Below the pieces are notes generated by a model. It did no database searches. It was not told the DNA's origin and worked only from the letters and a program-made list of their open reading frames with translations. Below are positions 31,679-40,639 of a stretch of 64,000 nt of DNA, in pieces. Both the position numbers and the translations under genes were made by a program. Source of the stretch: Caballeronia sp. Lep1P3 (GTDB lineage Bacteria > Pseudomonadota > Gammaproteobacteria > Burkholderiales > Burkholderiaceae); contig NZ_CP084270.1 in the NCBI RefSeq assembly GCF_022879595.1, positions 124,001 to 188,000 of the forward strand. The letters are read 5' to 3'. How positions within the stretch are numbered: the first letter of the stretch is position 1; every line of letters starts with the position of its first letter.

Positions 31679-33625
31679 TCACTCCGCTTCATCCGCGTAA
31701 TAGCGGGCCGCCGCCTCGAGCATGCGGCGTCGTTCAGCCCGCACATAAATCGACGTCGTCTGCAACGACGCGTGACCGAGAATGGCTTGGACCACATCGG
31801 TCGGCATTTCTCGTGCGACCGCGCGTGTGCCGAACGTGTGCCTGAAAGCATGCGCCGACGTGTTCGCCAACTGCACCAGGTCGTCGGTGCTGAAGTCGGC
31901 CAGCGCGGCACTCTCCCTGGCGAGCCGTTGCACCGCCGTTTTCACGAGCCGCCCGAATGCATCGACGGTGTACGGCCCTTCCTCCGTCGGGGCATCGTGC
32001 CGCCCGAGCGCGGCTGGCGTGGCCGGGATCCATTGCGGCGCAATCAGCGGCCCCTGCGCGTGTGGCGCGTTGAAGTCGCGTCCGCGGTCGCGCCAGTGGG
32101 CGCGCAGCGCCGCGACGGTCGCGCCGCTGACCGGCACCGTGCGCTGTTTGCGGCGCTTACCGATGACGGTCAGTGTCCAGACGGTCGAACTGCCGCGCTT
32201 CGACTCGACCGAGTTCCGCAGCGTTGGTTGCGACGGTGAGCGGGGTATGGAACTGCGCGACGCGCGCCCATCGGCGGTCACCTCGGCGAGGCGCACATCT
32301 TCGCGACGCGCGAGCGCCGCTTCCGCCCGCCGCAGTCCAGAATCGCCCATCAGTAAGATCGCCGCCCGCGCGGCACGCCACTGTCGCGCCTCGTCGTCCG
32401 ACTCCGGCACGCCACCCTTGAACCCGTCGCAGCGGGCATCGAGCGCCTGACGCACCCACGTCCATAAGCTCGCGGGCAGCGCCCGGTGGACTTGCACGGA
32501 TAGTTCGCGTGTCACCGTCGCCGGTTCGTGCACCGCGCTCCACGGATTGCCGGCGAGATAGCGCACCTCCACCAGCCACGCGAACGCCGCGCGCAGCACG
32601 CGCACCGCATACGCCTGACTGTCGGCCGACAAACCCTCCGGCGCGAACGGGCGCCACCGCCCGCTGCTGCGGGGCCGCTTCGGTCCGGTGAACGACGCCA
32701 GCGGCGCCTGCAAAAAATCCTTGTACGCCTCGCAGTCCTCGACGGTCAGCGATGACAGCGCTTTGCGCCGCACCACCACGCTCCACAGAATCAGCCGCTC
32801 GAGTTCACGCGTGTACGCGCGCAAGGTGGTCGGCCGGTCGCGATAGCGGTGCAGATATGCGTGCACCGCGGCGAGATCGTGCTCGGCGCGAATGAACGCA
32901 AAACTCGCGGCGCGATTGAAACCGCTCGCCCCCGACAACTCGGCCGGCACCGCCAGGTGCTCGAACGGCGCGAGCCGCGGTTCGCCCGGATCGCCGCCGA
33001 CCACGATCACGCGATCGTCGCCCTTCCCTTCGCTCGCGCTTGTTGGCGCCAGGGATGTCGTGTCGACGTCGGCGTCGACCTTGCCGCCCAGTGTCGCCTC
33101 ATGCCGCCGCAGCCACGCGACGATCGTCCGCGCGCGCAACGCGCCGATGCGCGGCACCGAGCGCCACCAGCTGCCGCCGCGGGCATTGCAGTAGTCGATC
33201 AGCGCGCCGAGCGTGCCGATGCCCTCTCCGTTGAGACGCTGCGCGATCAATGGCCGGAACCATAGGTGCACCGCGTGCGCAGGAAGCGGCACCGCCGCGG
33301 CGAGGGTCGATGCCTGCTCGACCATGCGCAGGGTCATCGCGGTGAGCTTCGCGCTGCCGTGCTGTCTGATCGACGCCTTCAGGTGGTCGGCCAGCACCGG
33401 CGAGCCGTGCCGTAACGCCAGCTGCACCAAGTCATCGCGCATGGTGCGCAGATACCGCTCCATCGCGTCGGCGCTCGCCGCGTGCGGCGCGTACTCGGGA
33501 TCGTAGTAAAGCCGCGCGATGGTGGCTGCCGGCAGGCGTTGCACGAACGCACGCAGCGCGGTGAAGTCGGTGCGCGTGTAGGTGCGCGGCGGAGGCAAGG
33601 TCAGCTGTTGCGGTTGATTGGCCAT
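31679..33625 (-). CDS. Large tyrosine recombinase/integrase
   Basis: A 648-residue protein. The N-terminal ~250 residues (TDFTALRAFVQRLPAATIAR; HLWFRPLIAQRLNGEGIGTL; VPRIGALRARTIVAWLRRHE) are the extended region of the DUF3701-type integrases of Burkholderiaceae. A SAM-like core-binding domain follows, then the catalytic domain: Arg in GDSGLRRAEAAL, HAFRHTFGTRA (HxxR), LGHASLQTTSIY with the nucleophile Tyr. The ATG at 33625 begins MANQPQQLTLPPPRTY; the frame stays open upstream but antisense to the next gene. It probably resolves multimers or moves an element. No attachment site was identified. Confidence 0.85.
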   Translation of the reverse strand: MANQPQQLTLPPPRTYTRTDFTALRAFVQRLPAATIARLYYDPEYAPHAASADAMERYLRTMRDDLVQLALRHGSPVLADHLKASIRQHGSAKLTAMTLRMVEQASTLAAAVPLPAHAVHLWFRPLIAQRLNGEGIGTLGALIDYCNARGGSWWRSVPRIGALRARTIVAWLRRHEATLGGKVDADVDTTSLAPTSASEGKGDDRVIVVGGDPGEPRLAPFEHLAVPAELSGASGFNRAASFAFIRAEHDLAAVHAYLHRYRDRPTTLRAYTRELERLILWSVVVRRKALSSLTVEDCEAYKDFLQAPLASFTGPKRPRSSGRWRPFAPEGLSADSQAYAVRVLRAAFAWLVEVRYLAGNPWSAVHEPATVTRELSVQVHRALPASLWTWVRQALDARCDGFKGGVPESDDEARQWRAARAAILLMGDSGLRRAEAALARREDVRLAEVTADGRASRSSIPRSPSQPTLRNSVESKRGSSTVWTLTVIGKRRKQRTVPVSGATVAALRAHWRDRGRDFNAPHAQGPLIAPQWIPATPAALGRHDAPTEEGPYTVDAFGRLVKTAVQRLARESAALADFSTDDLVQLANTSAHAFRHTFGTRAVAREMPTDVVQAILGHASLQTTSIYVRAERRRMLEAAARYYADEAE

Positions 33626-33714
33626 TGCGGTGCGCTTACTGATTCGTCCATGGAAGCCACGGGCTTCCCCCATGGGGCTCGTCGGGTGAGTCTTTTCAGG
33701 GGCGGACGGTGAGC

Positions 33715-34191
33715 TTAGCCGGGCGACGCGTCCCGTCCGACGGCGAACAGCCGCTGGTCCCATACCACCGGCTGCGGCGCGGACACCACCAGGCGCGCCG
33801 CATCCGGATGCGCCGGATTCACCACCGCATTGCATTCCGCCCGCGCGACCACCGACGGCACAATCAAAATCGCCGAGCGCGCCTCGTCGATCCAGCGGTC
33901 GCCGAAGCGTCGCGCGACCTGCGCATCCGGTGCGTCCCAGCCCATCGGCAGATCGTCGCTCTCCACCCGCTCGATGGGCACGTCCTCGGACACCTGGGCT
34001 GCAACCCACACATGATGCTTGGGGACTTTGCCGATCCGCGCGTGTACCAGCACCTCGAGCATCGCCCCCGCGAAGTTCAGCGCGCCGTAAATCACCGGCC
34101 GACCCGGACTGTTGAAGCGGCCGCCGACCAGCATCGCGCCGGTGCCGCTCCACACCGGATGACGGCTATCGGCGATTCTAAAAATCCGCAT
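33715..34191 (-). CDS. RES-domain toxin, second pair
   Basis: A 158-residue RES protein with the same residue spacing as the first: Arg25 (GGRFN), Tyr35 (PVIYGA) and Glu46 (AMLEVLVH). It lies 46 bp downstream of its antitoxin gene rather than overlapping. Likely an NAD+-consuming toxin that stabilises the plasmid. Confidence 0.85.
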   Translation of the reverse strand: MRIFRIADSRHPVWSGTGAMLVGGRFNSPGRPVIYGALNFAGAMLEVLVHARIGKVPKHHVWVAAQVSEDVPIERVESDDLPMGWDAPDAQVARRFGDRWIDEARSAILIVPSVVARAECNAVVNPAHPDAARLVVSAPQPVVWDQRLFAVGRDASPG

Positions 34192-34237
34192 TAGACCGGC
34201 GCCTCGGCTTGATCGTCGACGCTACTCATATTGAGCG

Positions 34238-34666
34238 TCATGCGGGCAGCCCATAAAACAGCTTCCACAGCAGCTCCTCGACGCGCCGCGCGCCCAGTTC
34301 GGTCAGCGCGACCTCGACCGGGGTGCGCCCTTCGAGCAGCGGGTGCGCGGTGTTCAAGAACTCGCGCGTATCCGCCTCGTCATCCCACACGTAGCGGGCG
34401 GTCGCGACGATCCGGGCGAGCCGCTCGGTCTTTTCCGACTCGTCGGGACTGAGCTTGTCGCGGCGGCGTTTAAACGTCGCTTCCGGCACGATGCGGGCGA
34501 GCAGCGCGCGCCGTTCCTCGGCGCTGCGCGTCGCGTGCTCCACGCCTTCCTTGAGCGCGGACTTCGGCAGCCCCTCGCGCACCTGCGCGTCGAGCTCGGC
34601 GACCGAGTGCGGAATGGACGGCAGCGCCATCACCGCGGCAATTTGTTCGGGCGACACCAGCAGCAT
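34238..34666 (-). CDS. Xre/MbcA/ParS-type antitoxin (DUF2384), second pair
   Basis: A 142-residue antitoxin with the Xre-like part (ARIVPEATFKRRRDKLSPDE) and the C-terminal DUF2384 part (FLNTAHPLLEGRTPVEVALT) ending near the Gly-Leu that usually enters the toxin pocket. It is first in the operon, and a palindromic operator sits between its -10 box and start codon. Confidence 0.85.
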   Translation of the reverse strand: MLLVSPEQIAAVMALPSIPHSVAELDAQVREGLPKSALKEGVEHATRSAEERRALLARIVPEATFKRRRDKLSPDESEKTERLARIVATARYVWDDEADTREFLNTAHPLLEGRTPVEVALTELGARRVEELLWKLFYGLPA

Positions 34667-34678
34667 GGCGGTCTCCTT

Positions 34679-34701
34679 GGTTCACTTGAACCTTCATTAT
34701 A
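34679..34701 (-). promoter_or_regulatory. Promoter and palindromic operator of the second RES/Xre pair
   Basis: A perfect -10 box TATAAT (minus strand, 34701-34696) is followed by the palindrome GGTTCACTTGAACC (34679-34692), 13 bp before the antitoxin ATG. Repressor binding there would block transcription. Confidence 0.6.
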
Positions 34702-34910
34702 GGCCAAATGATACCTCTACCCTAATAAAACGAAACGTAAAGCCGCCTACCCGCCATTCTAGCCATTAAATCGTTCACTGCTAATAATAATTAGCAGACA
34801 AGGCATCTTCCATTATTGGGTCGCTTTTGGTATCGGGCGGTGACTCTTAAGCCTCCGCCCCGCCCTACCAGCGCCCCGGGCGACCGCTCAGATCGCCAGG
34901 ACGCCGTGGC

Positions 34911-35114
34911 TTACGCCGGCTTGATGTTCGACGCCTGCTTGCCCTTTGGCCCCATCTTCTCGTCGTAGGTCACCTTCTGGCCTTCGGCGAGTGTTTTAAA
35001 GCCTTCGGCGCGGACTTCCGAGAAGTGCGCGAACAGATCGTCACCGCCGCCGTCCGGTGTGATGAAGCCAAAACCCTTTGCATCGTTGAACCACTTGACC
35101 GTACCGGTTGCCAT
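34911..35114 (-). CDS. cspA: Cold-shock domain protein, CspA family
   Basis: A 67-residue single OB-fold protein with RNP1 (KGFGFITP) and RNP2 (DLFAHFSEV), starting [17 protein letters not shown]. It is an RNA chaperone or antiterminator. The start is set by the universal N-terminus; an in-frame extension upstream is ignored. The upstream 34667-34910 region contains no other gene. Confidence 0.92.
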   Translation of the reverse strand: MATGTVKWFNDAKGFGFITPDGGGDDLFAHFSEVRAEGFKTLAEGQKVTYDEKMGPKGKQASNIKPA

Positions 35115-35439
35115 TTGTGTTTGACCCAAGAAAGAATTGAAGACGGCGCCCGCCATATCGCGAGCGCGGGTGCCTATCTTGATCGTGGGCCTCGTGCGAG
35201 GCAACCCGGTATATCCCCCGCAGAGATGACTGGCAAACGAACCTAACCGGTGCGCACGCGTTGGCCTAGCCTGATACCCACGCGTTATCAGGCTTAAACA
35301 GCTTGTCTCGATCAGGAAGCTTTCCGAAGCAAAAAGGCGACCGGCGGAGCCCTCAGCCCTGCCCTATGACGGTCTTAGTACAGCCAGAAGGTAGGATAAA
35401 TCCGACTCTGGCAGTTAGTCGCCCATGACACGTGATAAC

Positions 35440-36480
35440 TCAACGCGTGGATTTACGTCCAGCACGGACGGTGGATCGACCACCATGTGCACGCCTAAAG
35501 CGGCGTTGACATCGCCGTGACTGTGCGGCGCCGGAGAGGATCAAAGGGCCGTGCGGGACGGCCTGGCGTGCGTCCGATGCGCATCGACGTCACGCCGCTG
35601 GACACGGGCGAGCCGCCCACTCGAAGTGGCGCCCAGCCGCTGACGGTGGCGCATGAACAGCGCTGCTGGCCGTGGGCGGATCGACACGTTGGCTCAGCCG
35701 GTGCGCTGATCCGCGCGCAGGAGGACCGCCTCGGGACGCTCGGGTGCAAAGGACACGATGCGTTGCGGGCCACATTTTTGTTGGGTATTTACGCGAGACC
35801 TTCAGACGATGGCCCCGCACACCGCCAGTTGATTGTCAAACAAATCGAGCGCTTGAGACGAAGGCGACAAAGATCCGAGCGGGTCGATCATCGACGATCA
35901 TCCCGCTGCATCCGTCTCAGTGCAGCGGACCCATGCCTGCTAGATTCCCGCTTCATTGCCTATAAGGGCTTGACGAGCCGAACGTCGCTGGGCAAGTTTT
36001 CGGCCGGCGGGTTCCGTCGGCCCCCATGCTGTTCCAGACACTCCCCGAAGAACGGACGGACCCGTGGCAACGCAGTGCAGTCAAGAAACCCAATGCCGCC
36101 GCACCCTACGGTTCTCCGTCCCGACGGACGCTTGGCGGACCATTACATCGACGCCAACGGCGCCCTCGACAAAGTGCGCGATGGCGCGTCGCCCGGGCGG
36201 TCAACGCCGCTGCGATCGACGGCTTGGGCGTGGTTCCAACGCGCTTTGACGTCGCGCCGCGAAGCTCTGCTGAGCCGCCCAGCCAGAAAAGCGACGCCTA
36301 TCCGCTGACCCTCGCCTCTGAACAACGCATGCTGGCTTGGCGAATCGAGACATCGGCGCGGCAATGCGCTCATCCACGCGCAGGAGGACCGCCTGACGAC
36401 GCTTGTCCGCGACGGACACTACAGGGCGCGGCGACACCGATTGTTGAGGTTCACAGAAATGCCTGCGAAGCGGGGCGAAC
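35440..36480 (+). pseudogene. Two degenerate tandem copies of an unknown gene
   Basis: Two units (about 35440-35790 and 36100-36480) share the order HGRWIDHH / DGRLADHYIDA, then MRIDVTPLDTGEPP / TRFDVAPRSSAEPP, then QPLTVAHEQRCW / YPLTLASEQRML, then GALIRAQEDRLGTL / GNALIHAQEDRLTTL. Both are frameshifted. I do not recognise the family. They look like an ancient tandem duplication that has since decayed. Confidence 0.4.
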
Positions 36481-36944
36481 GCCCGTAACCGACGCTCCTG
36501 CCAAGCTAAGCTTATTCGGCAGCCGCGAAGCCAAAACCTGGTTACCGCCGCGTTTTGATGCTCAACCCGCCTAAGGCCTTCGCCACCTGCCGTTGCTGGC
36601 CCCAGGAGCAACGCAGGGACGCCTGTTACGCGCTCGATGTAGCCTGGCAATCCCCCGAACGATTTCTTTGTTACCAGGTGGGACCTCGCCATCGGGAAGT
36701 CTAGCCGAGAAGCGACCTGCTTCATTGCGGCAATCGCGTTTGCGGTGACGGTTAAGCTGTCGCTGTAGGCAGTCGGACTAGCATGCTTCGCGCGTTCGGC
36801 GATTGATATAGCAGATTGGTAGTTGCATGTCGGCATGCTCTCTCGGAAGCAGCTGACACCGTCAATTAGCGGGATGGGTGCCCCGTCGTAGACGATGGAG
36901 CGAGGGATGGGGACGTTGCTGCCGGCATCGAGCGGATTCGTCAC
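36201..36944 (-). CDS. Hypothetical protein, C-terminal half doubtful
   Basis: The first ~125 codons from a GTG at 36944 look coding: SMPTCNYQSAISIAERAKHA, SDSLTVTANAIAAMKQVASR, SFGGLPGYIERVTGVPALLL. The remainder runs antisense to the degenerate tandem unit, so the original stop is probably lost. Family unknown. It lies downstream of parB on the same strand. Confidence 0.3.
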   Translation of the reverse strand: MTNPLDAGSNVPIPRSIVYDGAPIPLIDGVSCFRESMPTCNYQSAISIAERAKHASPTAYSDSLTVTANAIAAMKQVASRLDFPMARSHLVTKKSFGGLPGYIERVTGVPALLLGPATAGGEGLRRVEHQNAAVTRFWLRGCRISLAWQERRLRAFAPLRRHFCEPQQSVSPRPVVSVADKRRQAVLLRVDERIAAPMSRFAKPACVVQRRGSADRRRFSGWAAQQSFAARRQSALEPRPSRRSQRR

Positions 36945-37100
36945 CGCCGGCGATCGTCACAGCGACCAATTACCGGCCGAGGAAAGCAGATCAAAGAGTG
37001 GAGCAGTCCGCCCATCGACCAGCGCGCGAAAATTTTTCGGTACCCGCAGCGTAGGGGATGCGGACGAAAGAGCGTTTCTGCTTCAAGTCGCGCGGCGACT

Positions 37101-37118
37101 AGCTCACCCGGGTGAGCT
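37101..37118. other. Candidate parS site 1, overlapping the parB stop codon
   Basis: Perfect 18-bp palindrome AGCTCACCCGGGTGAGCT. It contains the TGA stop of parB (minus strand). Same core as site 2 (CTCACCCGGGTGAG versus TTCACCCGGGTGAA). Burkholderia ParB proteins bind 16-bp palindromes of this build next to parAB. Confidence 0.65.
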
Positions 37119-38060
37119 CTCAGACTGTAGTGATGCCAGGAAAGCGCGAAGCGATTCCAATTTTTCTGGCCCTAGGGTTGACTTATCAATGTCAATGGTT
37201 GCCTTCTTGTCCGTCTCATTCCAAGTGCCGAACGAAAAGTTCACCCGGGTGAACTTCTGGGCGCTTCGATTGATAAGGGCTTCGTAAATCGCCTTTGGCG
37301 GAAGAGACTTGCCTGCGACTGCTTTCGCTGCACTTATAACCGCGGCGGAATCAACATCAATGACCTGCCGTAACTTTTCAGCCCACTTCGGCTGGATATC
37401 GCTTGGCGACCGAAACGCATCCACAACAGCATCAGGCAGTTCAGCAAGTGCGCTGTACCGGCTCATCAAACTTTTGGTTTTCCCCAGTACGGCTGCGATC
37501 TCCGACCAGTTTCGGTAGAGTTTGAGATCAATCCCTCGTCTGTAATGCATGGCGAGTTCATACGCCGACAGGTCTTTTCGCTGTTCGTTTTCCCTGCTCA
37601 TCTCTTCGAAGAGATCCTTGTCGGACATGTCCTCCTGAATCATTGCCAGGACCGGTAGTCCAAGTTCCAAGCACGCTCGATGTCGTCTGTGTCCAAACAC
37701 AACTTCGTAGTTCGGGCCGATTCGTCTCACCTTGATTGGCTGTACGTTTCCGCCCGCGCTCAAGATCTCTTGCTTGAATGTTTCGAATGAAGGTCCTTCA
37801 AACGAACCCTCGATTCGATTGGCAAACTTCGACGCTTTGATCGAATCTGCTGTGAGTTTCCGTGTCGGGAGCGCACCATCATGAAGCGCAAGTCTCCTTT
37901 GTGCCTCGCTCAGGTCCCTTTCGACCTTTTCGAGTTCTCCCGTGAAATCCGTGACTCTGTTCATTGCGATTCGCGGCGTTCTACGCTCCAAACGTGGCAT
38001 GAGTGCCGGATCCAAGGCCGCAGCGGCGAGTCGGGCCGCCTCCTCTTTCTTACTTGTCAT
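37104..38060 (-). CDS. parB: ParB-family plasmid partition protein
   Basis: A 318-residue protein. The ParB/Spo0J N-terminal domain has ADSIKASKFANRIEGSF, GGNVQPIKVRRIG and the CTP-binding motif GHRRHRACLELGLPVL; SRENEQRKDLSAYELAMHYR follows. The HTH is SEIAAVLGKTKSLMSRYSAL. The C-terminal part gives dimerisation. It lies 11 bp downstream of parA and is probably cotranscribed. ParB loads on parS and drives ParA-dependent segregation. Two parS-like palindromes lie in and at the end of the gene. Confidence 0.9.
   Translation of the reverse strand: MTSKKEEAARLAAAALDPALMPRLERRTPRIAMNRVTDFTGELEKVERDLSEAQRRLALHDGALPTRKLTADSIKASKFANRIEGSFEGPSFETFKQEILSAGGNVQPIKVRRIGPNYEVVFGHRRHRACLELGLPVLAMIQEDMSDKDLFEEMSRENEQRKDLSAYELAMHYRRGIDLKLYRNWSEIAAVLGKTKSLMSRYSALAELPDAVVDAFRSPSDIQPKWAEKLRQVIDVDSAAVISAAKAVAGKSLPPKAIYEALINRSAQKFTRVNFSFGTWNETDKKATIDIDKSTLGPEKLESLRAFLASLQSESSPG
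37237..37256. other. Candidate parS site 2, inside the parB coding sequence
   Basis: Perfect 20-bp palindrome AAGTTCACCCGGGTGAACTT, encoding K-F-T-R-V-N-F of ParB. It shares the core CACCCGGGTG with site 1, 120 bp away. A second exact palindrome of the same core this close is unlikely by chance. Confidence 0.65.
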
Positions 38061-38071
38061 CAGCTAACTCC

Positions 38072-39238
38072 TCAATTAACCCAGACACGCCTGATTTGAG
38101 CCTCTACTTGGTCGACGGCTGCGTCATAGGCAACTCGCGCCGTCTGATATGTCTTGGCACTACCCGTGTACCTGGTTATGTCATAGACCGTAGAAAACTT
38201 CGTCCCGGACGAGCTCGATACAACTGTCTTCGGAATTTCGCCTGTCATTAGCTTGTCCCCGTACGCCACTTTTACCCATTCCCTCACCACGCTTTCGTTC
38301 ACATTTCCCTGCCCCTCGGTCATGCAAAGCAGCACGTCGATAAATTTCCACGTCTTTTCAGCACCCGCTTGCTCGGCAATCGAAGAAGCTAAACCCGAAA
38401 AAAGAGTCCAGAACTGGCTCGAACTGGCGAAGTCCATGCCGCGAGGTGGTATCGGCATGATTAGCCCGTCAGCAGCGAAGAAGGCGTTCAAAGACAAGTA
38501 GGAAAGCGTTGGAGAGGTGTCAATTAGAATGACGTCATACTCCGCTCGAAGGTCCTGCAATCCTTTGTTCAGCACGTCATAGAACCGAAAATCGGGCTCA
38601 CGCTTCGACTGTCGACTTGGGATGTGAAACTCCGCTGCGAAGGCGACTGGACTACAACCGACGACGTCCAGTCCATCCCAGTAGGTCGGCTTGACTGCAT
38701 ACTGGAGCGACAGCTCATCCCCAGCGCATAACGGCAAAATAGTGTCTTCCTCTTGAACTTGAGTATCTGGCAGGTAACCGCATAGGCTCGTAAGCGACCC
38801 CTGCGGGTCCAAATCTATGCACAACACCCGGTACCCAAGAAGCGACAGCCCTTGTGCCATACACATTGTCGTAGTCGTTTTACTTACACCGCCTTTGCTG
38901 TTCCCGGTCGTTACGACTACCGCCCGGTCATCTGGTCCTCGCGTATACGACCGCCCGTAAGCACGTGCCCAGCGCCGCGCCTCGGCCAACGTGAAATCGC
39001 GACGGGATTTGTTTATTTCCTTGCCGGCGGGAAGATCCCCCTTTGCGACCCGTCTCATGAGGGCGCTGCGATCGATGCGGCAAAGAGCAGCAAGTTGGGC
39101 GACGGAGAAAGTAGGGGGCTTTTTGATGTAATCCGGCGAAAAAATGCTATTCCGAACACGCTCTACAACGTCCGCTACGCGATTGGCCTGATCCTCGATG
39201 TCATCGATCGTGTATTCAGGGCGCAAAGGATCAATCAT
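38072..39238 (-). CDS. parA: ParA-family partition ATPase with N-terminal HTH (type Ia)
   Basis: A 388-residue protein. The N-terminal ~110 residues carry a DNA-binding HTH (FSVAQLAALCRIDRSALMRR), typical of type Ia ParA proteins that also autorepress. The deviant Walker A is NSKGGVSKTTTTMCMAQGLS; Walker A' is LCIDLDPQGSLTSL; Walker B is YDVILIDTSPTLSYLSLNAF. Divergent from the rep gene across an 84-bp region with an inverted repeat. Confidence 0.92.
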   Translation of the reverse strand: MIDPLRPEYTIDDIEDQANRVADVVERVRNSIFSPDYIKKPPTFSVAQLAALCRIDRSALMRRVAKGDLPAGKEINKSRRDFTLAEARRWARAYGRSYTRGPDDRAVVVTTGNSKGGVSKTTTTMCMAQGLSLLGYRVLCIDLDPQGSLTSLCGYLPDTQVQEEDTILPLCAGDELSLQYAVKPTYWDGLDVVGCSPVAFAAEFHIPSRQSKREPDFRFYDVLNKGLQDLRAEYDVILIDTSPTLSYLSLNAFFAADGLIMPIPPRGMDFASSSQFWTLFSGLASSIAEQAGAEKTWKFIDVLLCMTEGQGNVNESVVREWVKVAYGDKLMTGEIPKTVVSSSSGTKFSTVYDITRYTGSAKTYQTARVAYDAAVDQVEAQIRRVWVN

Positions 39239-39245
39239 TGTCCGT

Positions 39246-39285
39246 CCGATTAGAAATTGTTGTTATACTCGAAAAAAGTAATCGG
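39246..39285. promoter_or_regulatory. Shared parA/rep control region
   Basis: CCGATTA (39246-39252) and TAATCGG (39279-39285) form an inverted repeat around TATACT (39264-39269), a good -10 box for rep on the plus strand. ParA or the Rep protein may bind here. Inference from position and symmetry. Confidence 0.4.
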
Positions 39286-39322
39286 CAATAGAATACCTGA
39301 TCGACGCCGAGGAACAAAGCAA

Positions 39323-40312
39323 ATGACAAAGAAAACGCCGAGTTTGATTTCCTCCGAATTTCTTGAATCCCCAGCTACGACCGAGAAGGTAGCGGCCAAG
39401 GAGACAGCTCTCGAGATCGTCGCAAGGCTAGAGAAATCCCTCGCCGGGCGGAAGAGCGCAAATCAACAGTCGCCACGACCACCGACTCGTGTCCAGATTC
39501 CGCTATGGTCGGAAGACCATCGGCCCGTGCTGCACGATCTGGTTCGGTCCGCGCTCTTCACCTGCGGGCAAAGGGATGCACGTATGGATCTCAAGGCGAA
39601 GCCGATCTGTGCGCTAGAACACATCAAGATCACGTACACAGGAGAGGAACTGCGCCAGCGCGACTATGACGTCTACTTGCAGATCCTCCATTTGTCTCGC
39701 GGTGCCACTGTTGACAATCGACAGGAGTGGGTCGAGTTCGAGGCCCGTTCTCTCATAAAGATGCTGGGCTGGACTCAAAACTCTCGCAGCCTCGTAGAAC
39801 TGCGGGAAACCATACGTCGATTAACGGCGTGCGCGCTGGAAGTAACTCGCTCCCGCACGAAAAGCAGCGCTCCCGTGGTCTATGGCGGACCACTCCTGCT
39901 GAAATACGCCGGTGCGCAAGAGGGCGGTTTTGACGAAGTGACCTTTTGGAAGGTGCAGATAAACAGCGAGGTCGCAGCACAGCTCAAACCTGGGGATTAC
40001 ACACGTATCGATTGGCAAATCAGGACCAAGCTTTCTCCTTTGGAGAAGTGGCTGCATGCCTTCTACTCGACCAATCAACATCCGTATCCGATGAAGGTCG
40101 AGACAATACACAAGCTATGTGGATCTCGTATGGCTGAGGTCAAATTTTTCCGCCGCGCGATCAAAGCCGCACTAGACCGCTTGACGGAAGTAGGGTTCCT
40201 TTCGTCTTGGGAATTGGACGAAACTGACAAGGTAAGGGTGGTCCGCAGTCAAATGCTTACTGCCAACGCCGATAGGGTAGCGAGCGACGCGGGTCCGTTG
40301 ACCCAAGGCTAA
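39323..40312 (+). CDS. trfA: TrfA-like plasmid replication initiator
   Basis: A 329-residue protein. The order RPVLHDLVRSALFTCGQRD, HIKITYTGEELRQRDYDVYL, WVEFEARSLIKMLGWTQNSR, GDYTRIDWQIRTKLSPLEKW, LHAFYSTNQHPYPMKVETIH and FRRAIKAALDRLTEVGFLSS follows TrfA, the iteron-binding initiator of IncP plasmids: two winged-helix domains that open oriV. The ATG at 39323 follows GAGGAACAAAGCA and is preferred over a start at 39257. The last codons contain one iteron. It precedes the oriV array. Confidence 0.88.
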   Translation: MTKKTPSLISSEFLESPATTEKVAAKETALEIVARLEKSLAGRKSANQQSPRPPTRVQIPLWSEDHRPVLHDLVRSALFTCGQRDARMDLKAKPICALEHIKITYTGEELRQRDYDVYLQILHLSRGATVDNRQEWVEFEARSLIKMLGWTQNSRSLVELRETIRRLTACALEVTRSRTKSSAPVVYGGPLLLKYAGAQEGGFDEVTFWKVQINSEVAAQLKPGDYTRIDWQIRTKLSPLEKWLHAFYSTNQHPYPMKVETIHKLCGSRMAEVKFFRRAIKAALDRLTEVGFLSSWELDETDKVRVVRSQMLTANADRVASDAGPLTQG

Positions 40313-40639
40313 CGCAACCGCAGTTCGACTTCAGTCAAATGATCACCAGCGCTTCAATCAACGGTGACCATTTGACTCGGAACAAGCTCGCCAGCAGCCC
40401 GGAGTCAAGTCGAATAGTCACCAACGGAGCGACGAACCGGCTTTTCGCCCGAAGCTGCAGCGGTCTGCAACGTAAAAAATACAAAAAAGTGCCAGTTTTG
40501 CCAGCATAAGGGATGAGAAGCGCATCATCCACAGAGCAATAGTCGAATGCTCACCGCTCTAAGTCAGATGCGCACCGATACAAGTCAAATGCTTACTCCA
40601 ACTAGTCGGATACACACCCACTTTAGTCAAATAGCCACC
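40247..40639. repeat. oriV iteron array (nine 15-bp repeats)
   Basis: Repeats of the form AGTCRAATGNTCACC start at 40247 (inside rep), 40333, 40363 (inverted), 40408, 40541, 40562, 40583, 40604 and 40625. The last five are spaced exactly 21 bp, two helical turns, as in iteron origins. Between the clusters (40460-40540) lie an A-rich stretch and TCATCCACA, one mismatch from a DnaA box. Together with the adjacent TrfA-like gene this is a convincing replication origin. Confidence 0.88.

Noticed and set aside
32866..33625. Recombinase attachment site near the integrase
   Set aside because: No direct or inverted repeat was found that could be tied to the integrase; more than one candidate would be guesswork.
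33626..34153. In-frame N-terminal extension of the large integrase
   Set aside because: It runs antisense to the second RES gene, is Gly/Arg-rich without family resemblance, and MANQPQQLTLPPP at 33625 is a natural start.
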